Below, one piece after another: positions 12,496 to 18,404 of a stretch of 18,404 bases of DNA. Below the pieces are notes generated by a model. That model saw nothing but the letters and a program-made list of their open reading frames with translations. It was not told the DNA's origin and ran no database searches. The position numbers and the translations under genes are program-made. The DNA lies in assembly GCA_034664105.1 (NCBI GenBank), contig JAXDIH010000180.1, positions 1 through 18,404 on the forward strand. The letters run 5' to 3'. The stretch comes from JACVRW01 sp034664105. Its GTDB lineage: Bacteria; Actinomycetota; Thermoleophilia; Solirubrobacterales; Thermoleophilaceae. How positions within the stretch are numbered: the stretch's first letter is position 1; the number at the start of each line of letters is the position of its first letter.

Positions 12496-14106
12496 ATGAG
12501 AGCTCGAATCGCTTGTGGACTGGCAATCGCGGCGGCACTCGCACTGCCGGCCGCCGCTCAGGGGCGCCCTGCCGCCGCCGCGCACGACGGGCGTCCGAAC
12601 ATCCTGGTCGTGATGACCGACGATCAGGCCAAGGCGGACCTGGCCCACATGCCGAACGTGAGGCGCCTGCTCGCGAGGCAGGGGACCACGTTCGCCGACG
12701 CCGTCGACTCGTTCCCGCTCTGCTGCCCCTCGCGCGCCACGTTCATCACCGGCCAGTACGCGCACAACCACGGCGTGGCCGGCAATTTCTGGCCCTACGG
12801 CTGGTACGGCATGAAGCGCCGCGGCAACACGCTGCCGGCGTGGCTCCAGGACGCCGGCTACCGCACCGCGCTGATCGGCAAGTGGCTCAACGGCTACGGC
12901 GCGCGTGACGCGCACGGCGAGGTCCCGGCCGGCTTCGACATCTGGCGCGGCCTGCTCGACGTGTCCGCGTACGACTACTTCAACTACGTGATGAACCGCA
13001 ACGGCAAGCTGAAGACCTGGGGCGACGCCGACTTCGCCCGCAAGCTGGTCGAGTTCGCCAAGATCGAGGTGGTCCCCGACCCCGGCGGCCTGCAGGGGGT
13101 GCTCGACCACCTCCACGACATCTTCGGCGACGCGCCGTACAGCTACTGGGGCACGGAGAACCCCAAGGACTACTCGCCGGACGTGACCGGCAAGATCACC
13201 GAGGGCCTGGTGCGCGCCGAGGAGAAGTCCAAGCAGCCTTTCTTCATCTGGTGGGCGCCCGCCGCACCTCATCGCGAGGACGTCGCGACGACGCTCATGG
13301 GCCGCCCCGGCCGCGACCCGCGCCCCGCCCCTCGCTACGAGTCGAAGAGCTCGCGCTACCGCCTGCCGCGCCCGCCGAGCTTCAACGAGACGGACTTCGA
13401 GGACAAGCCCTCCAACATGAAGAAGGCCGCGCCGTCGCTGACCGACGCGCAGATCGACCAGCTCCAGCTCGACTACGAGGGCCGGATCGGCTCGCTGCTG
13501 GCGGTGGACGACCACGTCAAGAAGCTCGTGGCCACGCTGCGCCAGACCGGCCAGCTCCAGAACACCATGATCGTGTTCGTCTCCGACAACGGCTGGCTGC
13601 AGGGCGAGCACCGGATCCCCGGCGACAAGTTCCTGCCCTACGAGGAATCGCTACGGATACCGCTGATCGTGCGCGGCCCGGGCGTGCCGGCCGGCAAGAC
13701 CGTCAGGGGCCAGGTGGCGAACATCGACTTCGCGCCCACGCTCGTGGACCTGGCCAACGCCCGTGCGGGACGCAAGATGGACGGGCTGTCGCTGCTGCCG
13801 ACGATCGGCAACCACCGCAAGCGGCCCAACCGCGCGATCGAGATCGAGGCGCTGCAGCCACTGTTCGAAGGCGACATCCCGGTGAACGGCTGGGACCGGC
13901 CCTACAAGGGCGTGCGCACCGACCGCTACACGTACGTCGTCTACAAGGAGACCGGCGAGCAGGAGCTGTACGACCGCCGCAAGGACCCGCACCAGCTGCG
14001 CAACGTCGCCGCGGACCCGGCCTACGCGCGGATCAAGGCGCGGCTTGCCGCGCGGCTCTCCAAGCTCGACCGCTGCAAGGGCCGCTCGTGCGACGTCAAG
14101 CCCTGA
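12496..14106 (+). CDS. Secreted type I sulfatase (formylglycine-dependent)
   Basis: A 536-residue alkaline-phosphatase-superfamily sulfatase. Residues 1 to about 28 form a signal peptide (MRARIACGLAIAAALALPAA) without twin arginines, so export by Sec is likely. Mature motifs: metal-binding Asp42-Asp43 (VVMTDDQ), the formylglycine site Cys76-x-Pro-Ser-Arg (CCPSR) followed by ATFITGQYAHNHG, IGKWLNGYG, WWAPAAPH, metal ligands Asp364-Asn365 (VSDNGWLQGEH), and RIPLIVRGPG. It should hydrolyse a sulfate ester outside the cytoplasm after Cys76 is converted to formylglycine; the neighbouring FGE is the obvious activating enzyme. The substrate is unknown; the overall pattern resembles N-acetylglucosamine-6-sulfatase/arylsulfatase-like enzymes, but by-eye similarity does not decide this. 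The last 19 nt overlap the next gene. Confidence 0.92.
   Translation: MRARIACGLAIAAALALPAAAQGRPAAAAHDGRPNILVVMTDDQAKADLAHMPNVRRLLARQGTTFADAVDSFPLCCPSRATFITGQYAHNHGVAGNFWPYGWYGMKRRGNTLPAWLQDAGYRTALIGKWLNGYGARDAHGEVPAGFDIWRGLLDVSAYDYFNYVMNRNGKLKTWGDADFARKLVEFAKIEVVPDPGGLQGVLDHLHDIFGDAPYSYWGTENPKDYSPDVTGKITEGLVRAEEKSKQPFFIWWAPAAPHREDVATTLMGRPGRDPRPAPRYESKSSRYRLPRPPSFNETDFEDKPSNMKKAAPSLTDAQIDQLQLDYEGRIGSLLAVDDHVKKLVATLRQTGQLQNTMIVFVSDNGWLQGEHRIPGDKFLPYEESLRIPLIVRGPGVPAGKTVRGQVANIDFAPTLVDLANARAGRKMDGLSLLPTIGNHRKRPNRAIEIEALQPLFEGDIPVNGWDRPYKGVRTDRYTYVVYKETGEQELYDRRKDPHQLRNVAADPAYARIKARLAARLSKLDRCKGRSCDVKP
14077..14081 (+). promoter_or_regulatory. Ribosome binding site deciding the start of the secreted two-domain protein
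   Basis: AAGGG, 6 nt before GTG 14088. It selects this GTG, inside the sulfatase 3' end, over non-standard CTG codons after the sulfatase stop, and yields a proper signal peptide. Confidence 0.5.
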
Positions 14107-15167
14107 GGCTGGCGGGCGCGCTGCTGGGCGCCGCCGCGGTGGCTGCGCTCGCGGCCGCCCCCGCGCCGGCCGCGTCGCTCGACGGGCTGCACGACGCCCG
14201 CTACTGCGAGATCATCGAGCTGAAGGGAGCGCCGCCCGACGCGAGCGCGACCGTCTGGAACACGCTCGGGCTCAACCGCTGCCCCGCGGCGTGGTGGAAC
14301 GCCTTCGACGCGGGCGACCTGGCCAAGGAGCTCGGCGACACCGTCGTGGTCCTCAACGGCCCGCGGCACTTCCTGATGGACTCGGTCACCGCCAAGGTGG
14401 GCCACGTGCGGTCGTTCCACGGCGAGCGCCTGCGCAAGGTCGCGAGGATCCCGATCCGCACGACCGCCGACCTGGCCCGGACCCCGTACACCGACCGCAC
14501 CATCGAGCGCGACAACACCTGGCGCTGGCGTAGCGGGCGGCTCGTGTACGAGCTGGTCGCCCCGGGGGGCGACGTCTACGTCATGCAGAGCTACTCGCAG
14601 ATCCGCGACCCGAAGCTCTCGATCGGCAAGCTGCCCAGGCTCGGCCGGCGGCTCGACCTGCCCACCGGCTGGCGCTACCGCACGCGCCGCCTGCGCCGCG
14701 ACCTCGCGGTCGGCGCCAACGGCCAGGCCACGATCGTCCAGGACGACCTTCAGAACACCTACCAGCTGGCGCACGGCGGCCGCCGACCCGGCCCGCGCAA
14801 GCGCCACCGCGTGAGCATCGACGGCGCGACCAAGATGGTCAGCCAGACCGCCGGCACGATCGAGGACCGCGGCACCGTCACCGGCACTCCGTTCGGCCGC
14901 GGCTCGCTCGTGGTCCAGGTCGCGCTGGCGGGCGGGCGCGCCACCGGCACCTTCCGGCTGTTCTACCCGAACGGCTCGATCACGGGCACCGTCGACATGC
15001 CGTTCACGATCCAGGGCAACGAGATCGACTTCAACGGCACGGCGCGCTTCATAGCCGGCACCGGCGCCTACCGGGGCATCTCGAGCGGCGTGCTGGCGGC
15101 GCACGACCACAACACGCTGGACGGCCAGAACGGCGTCGTGACCGTCAAGGGCTTCGCCACCTACTAG
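14088..15167 (+). CDS. Secreted two-domain protein: unknown domain plus dirigent/allene-oxide-cyclase-like barrel
   Basis: A 359-residue protein. It starts with a signal peptide (MRRQALRLAGALLGAAAVAA, likely cleaved after APA near residue 28). Residues about 35-240 form a domain of unknown function with blocks RYCEII, TLGLNRCPAAWWNAFD, VVLNGPRHFLMDS, LVYELVAPGGDVYVMQSYS and LPTGWRYRTRRL. From memory this pattern recurs in bacterial hypothetical proteins, but I know no function. Residues about 245-359 look like a dirigent/allene-oxide-cyclase-type beta barrel: GTVTGTPFGRGSL, GTFRLFYPNGSITGT, GTARFIAGTGAYRGISSGVL. The start GTG 14088 overlaps the sulfatase by 19 nt, so the pair forms an exported bicistron. 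The stop shares CTAG with the FGE gene. A role in binding or reshaping the sulfatase product is only a guess. Confidence 0.75.
   Translation: MRRQALRLAGALLGAAAVAALAAAPAPAASLDGLHDARYCEIIELKGAPPDASATVWNTLGLNRCPAAWWNAFDAGDLAKELGDTVVVLNGPRHFLMDSVTAKVGHVRSFHGERLRKVARIPIRTTADLARTPYTDRTIERDNTWRWRSGRLVYELVAPGGDVYVMQSYSQIRDPKLSIGKLPRLGRRLDLPTGWRYRTRRLRRDLAVGANGQATIVQDDLQNTYQLAHGGRRPGPRKRHRVSIDGATKMVSQTAGTIEDRGTVTGTPFGRGSLVVQVALAGGRATGTFRLFYPNGSITGTVDMPFTIQGNEIDFNGTARFIAGTGAYRGISSGVLAAHDHNTLDGQNGVVTVKGFATY
15164..15167. other. Shared CTAG carrying both stop codons of convergent genes
   Basis: TAG at 15165-15167 ends the secreted two-domain protein and TAG read from 15166 to 15164 ends the FGE. This is the same arrangement as at 7639-7642. 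Confidence 0.95.
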
Positions 15168-15994
15168 CGAGCCACCCGGAAGCCGAGGTTCCCCACCGAG
15201 CTGTCCGGCGTGTTGGAGCCGCGCGAGTCCACCCGGTAGCGGTTGCAGTACGAGGCGTGGCACAGGTACGAGCCGCCGCGCGTCACGCGGTGGGTGCCGC
15301 TGTCCGGGCCGCGCGGGTCCTCCCCCGGGCTGCGGCGGTAGTAGTCCGGGTCGAACCAGTCGGCGGTCCACTCCCACACGTTGCCGGTCACGTTGTGCAG
15401 CCCGAAGCCATTCGGCGCGAACGCGTCGACGGGCACGGTGCCGACCCGCCCGTCGGGCACCGGAAACGACCCCTGGAAGACGTTCATGCGCCGCTCGCCG
15501 CCCGGCTCCAGCTGGTCGCCCCAAGGGAAGCGCGCCCCCGCGACCCCGCCGCGCGCGGCGAACTCCCATTCGGCTTCGGTCGGCAGACGCGTGGCGCTCC
15601 ACGCGCAGAACGCCTGGGCATCGGCGAACGACACGTGCACGACCGGGTGGTCGGGGCGATCCTCGATCGAGGAGCCCGGCCCTTCGGGGTGCGCCCAGTC
15701 GGCGCCCTCGACCTGCCGCCACCACGTAGCGCCGGCGACGGCGCGGGTATCGCGAAAGTCCTCCGCGAGCAGCCCCGCGAAGACGAACGACCAGCCGAAG
15801 CGCTCCGCATCGGTCTGGTGACCGGTCGCGTGCACGAAGTCCGCGAACCCGGCATTCGAGACGGCGTGCGGGGAGATCGCGAACGGGGCGATCCGCACCT
15901 CGTGCGCGGGTCCCTCGCCGTCCTCGCCATAGCCGTAGGTCCCGTCGGTGCCCATCGTGAAGGCGCCGCCCGGCAGCTCCACGAACTCCGTCAC
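15164..15994 (-). CDS. Formylglycine-generating enzyme (FGE/SUMF1 family)
   Basis: A 276-residue protein. FGEs oxidise the cysteine of CxPxR motifs in sulfatases to formylglycine, using O2 and copper. The N-terminal block FVELPGGAFTMGTDG is typical of the FGE-sulfatase domain. RLPTEAEWEFAARGG, GNVWEWTADWF and the C-terminal RGGSYLCHASYCNRYRVDSR with SNTPDSSVGNLGFR closely match true FGEs. Cys245 and Cys250 are the paired active-site cysteines, spaced CxxxxC as in characterised aerobic FGEs, which separates it from non-catalytic relatives such as EgtB-like or regulatory FGE-domain proteins. No signal peptide: modification would occur in the cytosol on unfolded sulfatase before export. The GTG start overlaps the second sulfatase's TGA as GTGA, so translation is coupled; an upstream start at 16036 would overlap that gene and is unlikely. 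Confidence 0.93.
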   Translation of the reverse strand: MTEFVELPGGAFTMGTDGTYGYGEDGEGPAHEVRIAPFAISPHAVSNAGFADFVHATGHQTDAERFGWSFVFAGLLAEDFRDTRAVAGATWWRQVEGADWAHPEGPGSSIEDRPDHPVVHVSFADAQAFCAWSATRLPTEAEWEFAARGGVAGARFPWGDQLEPGGERRMNVFQGSFPVPDGRVGTVPVDAFAPNGFGLHNVTGNVWEWTADWFDPDYYRRSPGEDPRGPDSGTHRVTRGGSYLCHASYCNRYRVDSRGSNTPDSSVGNLGFRVAR

Positions 15995-17598
15995 GGCGAC
16001 GGCAGCGGCGGCGTGAGCGTCCCGCTCGCGGCGCACGCCCGCTCGAGCCGCTCGTGGAGGCGCAGGCGCTCGCGCTCGGCCTGCTCGTTGCGGCCCCGGC
16101 CGGTGCGCTTGTCCACGAGGTTGAGCCTCTCGTGCGGGTCGCTGTCGAGGTCGTACAGCTCGTACTCGGGCGCGGCCTCGCCGGAGGGGTCGAGGTAGAC
16201 GGCGTACTTCCAGCGCGCGTCGCGCACGCAGCGGATCCGGTTGGGCTGGCCGGGAACGTCCTGGAAGGCGGTGCCGGCCTGGTGGTCGTCGTAGGTGAAC
16301 AGCACGGCGTCGCGCACGGACTCGCCCGCACCGGACAGGATCGGGCCCAGGTCCAGGCCGTCGAATCGCTGCGGCTCGGCCGGATCGCCGGACAGGCCCA
16401 GCAACGTCGGGACCAGGTCCACCAGCGAGACCAGCGCGTCGCTCTGGCGCGGCTCCGGGAACAGCACCGGGTTGGAGATCACGAGCGGCACGCGGATCGA
16501 CTCCTCGTAGCCGTTGAACATCTTCTGGCGCAGCCCGCCGTGGGAGAGCCCGAGCTCGCCGTGATCGGAGGTGCGCGCGATGACGGTGCGCGAGCGCAGC
16601 GAGTCCGGGTCGGCGGGATCGCCCAGCGCCGCCAGCAGCCGGCCGATCTTCTCGTCCACCACGCGGTGCAGGTACGCGTAGAAGTTCACGTAGTCGCGGC
16701 GCGCGCGCTCGTTCGGCAGCGCCCCGATGTACGCGGTCTGACCGAGCTTCATCAGCGAGTGCACGGTCGGCTTCTCGCGCAGGTCCTCGTCGACGGTCGG
16801 TGGCAGCGGCAGGTTGAGCTCCCTGAACAGGTCAGCGGTGTAGCCACCCTCCTCGAAGGAAGACGGATAGCCCAGCACGTCGTGCGGGTTCACCAGCGAG
16901 AACACCAGGCAGAACGGCTCGGGCAGCCGCTCCTGCGCCAGCCACTCCTCCATCTGCCGCGTGTAGTCCTCGTCCCAGCCCTCGTGCGTCACGCCCGCGT
17001 TGCCGCCGCCGAACGTGTGGGCCTTCGCGTCGCCGCCGGCGTCCGGCGGCTCCCAGTCGGCAAAGCCGTAGTCGCGCTCGATCCGCTCCGGGTCGGCGGC
17101 GCTCCACTCGCGCCCGTTCACGGGCTTCGACAGGTGCCACTTGCCCTTCAGCGCCACGTGATAGCCACGGTCGCGCAGCAGCGTGGCGAGCGTGTCGATG
17201 CCGGGAGGCAGCTCGGGCTCGTTGCCGCTCTTGGGGCCGAGCCGCAGCAGTCCGCGCAGGAACGAGCGGGCCAGCCGCAGCCGCGGGACCTCGCCGCTGC
17301 GCGCCAGCCGCGCGACCGCCCGCAGCACGTCCGGGACGTTGCGCTTGTCCGGGAACAGGTCGCCCTCGGTGAGGGTCAGCGTGACCCCGTGGCGCGACGG
17401 ATAGGTCCCGGTCAGGAAGCTCGCGCGGCTCGGCGAGCACATCGCCGTGGCGGTGAACGCGCGCGTGAAGCTGATGCCCGTGCGGCGCAGCTCGGCGTCG
17501 TTCGGCATCAGCTCGTCGAGCCAGGCCTGATCGCGCGCCCAGTGCTGCGGCGCGCGCTGCTGATCGGTCACGAGCAGGACCAGATTCGGCTTGGCCAC
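15991..17598 (-). CDS. Cytosolic type I sulfatase
   Basis: A 535-residue sulfatase starting MAKPNLVLLVTDQQRAPQHW, with no signal peptide, so it should act in the cytosol. The modification site is Cys54 in the canonical CSPSR, followed by ASFLTGTYPSRHGV. Other motifs are Asp12 (TDQQ) for metal, GYHVALKGKWHLSKP, FSLVNPHD, RTSDHGELGLSHGG (metal Asp-His) and RVPLVISNP. The C-terminal VRDARWKYAVYLDPSGE and ELYDLDSDPHERLNL are usual sulfatase endings. Start: GTG 17598, directly before the first beta strand; extending further upstream adds non-family sequence. It is co-translated with FGE, so activation is local. It belongs to a different subgroup from the secreted sulfatase. The substrate is unknown; an internal or imported sulfate ester is implied. 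Confidence 0.9.
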   Translation of the reverse strand: MAKPNLVLLVTDQQRAPQHWARDQAWLDELMPNDAELRRTGISFTRAFTATAMCSPSRASFLTGTYPSRHGVTLTLTEGDLFPDKRNVPDVLRAVARLARSGEVPRLRLARSFLRGLLRLGPKSGNEPELPPGIDTLATLLRDRGYHVALKGKWHLSKPVNGREWSAADPERIERDYGFADWEPPDAGGDAKAHTFGGGNAGVTHEGWDEDYTRQMEEWLAQERLPEPFCLVFSLVNPHDVLGYPSSFEEGGYTADLFRELNLPLPPTVDEDLREKPTVHSLMKLGQTAYIGALPNERARRDYVNFYAYLHRVVDEKIGRLLAALGDPADPDSLRSRTVIARTSDHGELGLSHGGLRQKMFNGYEESIRVPLVISNPVLFPEPRQSDALVSLVDLVPTLLGLSGDPAEPQRFDGLDLGPILSGAGESVRDAVLFTYDDHQAGTAFQDVPGQPNRIRCVRDARWKYAVYLDPSGEAAPEYELYDLDSDPHERLNLVDKRTGRGRNEQAERERLRLHERLERACAASGTLTPPLPSP

Positions 17599-17604
17599 GC
17601 CCGG

Positions 17605-17610
17605 AGCATG
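17605..17610 (-). promoter_or_regulatory. Candidate -10 of the sulfatase-FGE operon
   Basis: CATGCT on the minus strand (one base from TATGCT), 6 nt before GTG 17598. It supports that GTG as the start of a leaderless mRNA. Confidence 0.35.
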
Positions 17611-17638
17611 CCCCAACCGAAGCGCTTCTGCGTTCAGG

Positions 17639-17644
17639 TAGGCT
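17639..17644 (+). promoter_or_regulatory. -10 of the P450 gene, leaderless
   Basis: TAGGCT, 6 nt before GTG 17651. This is the third copy of the same hexamer in a start-proximal position in the window. Confidence 0.5.
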
Positions 17645-17650
17645 CGCCTC

Positions 17651-18404
17651 GTGTCCATCGACCAGACACCGATCGAGGAGGTTCTGGTCACGGAGCGCGA
17701 GCAGTGGCTCGACGGTCCGCCGCACGAGCTGTTCCGCGAGCTGCGCGGGAAGTGCCCCGTCCACTGGACCTCGCGCATCACCGAGTACCCGGAGGAGGCC
17801 GGCTTCTGGTCGGTCACTCGCGCCGACGAGGTGCACCAGGTCAGCCGCGACTGGGAGACCTACTCGTCCGAGATCGGCGGCATCACCGCGCTGACGAACG
17901 CGATCATGCCGCTGGAGCTGATCCAGGCGATGTTCATCGGCATGGACCCGCCCAAGCACGACCGGCTCAAGGCGCTCTTCCAGCGCGGCTTCACGCCCAA
18001 GCGGATCGCCGAGCACGAGCAGGCGATTCGCGAGATCACGATCGGGGTGCTGGACCGGCTCGAGGGGCGCGAGACCTGCGACCTCGTCGTCGACGTCGCG
18101 CAGCCCGTCGTGTCGCGCGTGATCGGGAGCTTCATGGGCATCCCGCCGGAGGACGACGAGATCTGGGCGCGCCTCATGAACACGACGCTCGGCGCCGGCG
18201 ATCCCGACCTCAACCCCGAGGGCGTGCAGTCGGTGATGGAGCGCGACGTGCCCGAGATCTTCGCGCGCTGCGGCCGCCTGATCGCCGAGCGTCGCGAGCG
18301 CCCCACCGACGATCTCACCAGCGTGCTGGTCAATTCCGAGGTGGACGGGGAGCAGCTCGAGGAGCACGAGATCGTGATGGGCTTCTTCCTGCTGGTCGCG
18401 GCGG
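17651..18404 (+). CDS. Cytochrome P450, N-terminal half (cut by window edge)
   Basis: An open frame from GTG 17651 to the right edge, 251 codons. The sequence shows a bacterial soluble P450: GFWSVTRADEVHQVSRDWETYSS, the C-helix segment DPPKHDRLKALFQRGFTPKRI (from residue 99), DVAQPVVSRVIGSFMGIPPED, RPTDDLTSVLVNSEVDG and the start of the I helix, EHEIVMGFFLLVAA. The I-helix acid-alcohol pair, ExxR and heme Cys lie beyond the window. The pattern is like actinobacterial CYP families that oxidise steroids or fatty chains (CYP124/125/142-like), but the family cannot be fixed from half a protein. Electrons could come from a ferredoxin and the FprA-type reductase at 2370-3779 (inference). It is divergent from the sulfatase-FGE operon. 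Confidence 0.88.
   Translation, partial: MSIDQTPIEEVLVTEREQWLDGPPHELFRELRGKCPVHWTSRITEYPEEAGFWSVTRADEVHQVSRDWETYSSEIGGITALTNAIMPLELIQAMFIGMDPPKHDRLKALFQRGFTPKRIAEHEQAIREITIGVLDRLEGRETCDLVVDVAQPVVSRVIGSFMGIPPEDDEIWARLMNTTLGAGDPDLNPEGVQSVMERDVPEIFARCGRLIAERRERPTDDLTSVLVNSEVDGEQLEEHEIVMGFFLLVAA

Noticed and set aside
12474..13611. N-terminal extension of a 903-codon minus frame running into the dehalogenase
   Set aside because: The upstream part is antisense to the secreted sulfatase and out of frame with tetR. The dehalogenase begins at 11784 with its own AGGAG and canonical N-terminus.
14022..16331. 769-codon minus-strand open frame over the two-domain protein and FGE
   Set aside because: It is a shadow frame of the genes on both strands; the FGE frame with both active-site cysteines is the real one.
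16832..18367. 511-codon minus-strand open frame spanning P450 and sulfatase
   Set aside because: It crosses the divergent promoter gap and is antisense to a plain P450; no motif in its translation.

Overview
This is a GC-rich, densely coded stretch of a chromosome, almost certainly from an actinobacterium. The gene set (actinobacterial-type coproheme decarboxylase, FprA, PimA-like glycosyltransferase fused to a flippase-like membrane domain, EthR-like regulator) and the mostly leaderless gene starts point towards Thermoleophilia/Solirubrobacterales, but that rank is inference. I see fifteen complete or nearly complete genes and two that run off the edges. I see no tRNA, rRNA, insertion sequence, CRISPR array or origin. 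There is no gene-free stretch over about 100 bp.

Layout: (1) 1-1549, minus, a glycosyltransferase/membrane fusion, cut by the left edge. (2) 1608-2309, plus, hemQ/chdC, converging on fprA (2370-3779, minus) across a 13-bp tandem repeat that supplies both stop codons. (3) An RDD membrane protein with a long acidic tail (3828-4772, minus), lying upstream of fprA. (4) ppx with an HD domain, translationally coupled to an MFS transporter (4863-7642, plus). (5) A fumarylacetoacetate-hydrolase family enzyme (7639-8451, minus), divergent from a UbiB/ABC1 kinase and an AlkA-like DNA glycosylase (8482-10538, plus). (6) A minus-strand operon of an EthR-like TetR regulator, a haloalkane dehalogenase and a DUF1330-like protein (12437-10502). 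(7) A sulfatase block: secreted sulfatase plus a secreted two-domain protein (12496-15167, plus) converge on a formylglycine-generating enzyme coupled to a second sulfatase (17598-15164, minus). (8) A cytochrome P450 (17651 onward, plus), cut by the right edge.

How they fit: the formylglycine-generating enzyme should activate the CxPSR cysteine of both neighbouring sulfatases, so region 7 is a self-contained sulfatase-maturation cassette whose substrate is unknown. The TetR regulator sits back to back with the secreted sulfatase; a TTGACA-N17-TACGCT promoter containing overlapping ACAC/GTGT palindromes lies between them, so one repressor could control both the dehalogenase operon and the sulfatase.

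Two genome-style features stand out. Eleven of the twelve genes with their own promoter region have a TANNNT-like hexamer (commonest form TAGGCT) only 6-10 nt before the start codon, which implies leaderless or near-leaderless mRNAs, whereas some genes inside operons have Shine-Dalgarno sequences. Second, every convergent gene pair overlaps or nearly abuts at the 3' ends, twice with both stop codons nested in a single CTAG. I see no clearly novel defence or mobile system. The best candidates for something undescribed are the secreted two-domain protein inside the sulfatase cassette, the CTAG/tandem-repeat convergent junctions, and the leaderless promoter organisation.
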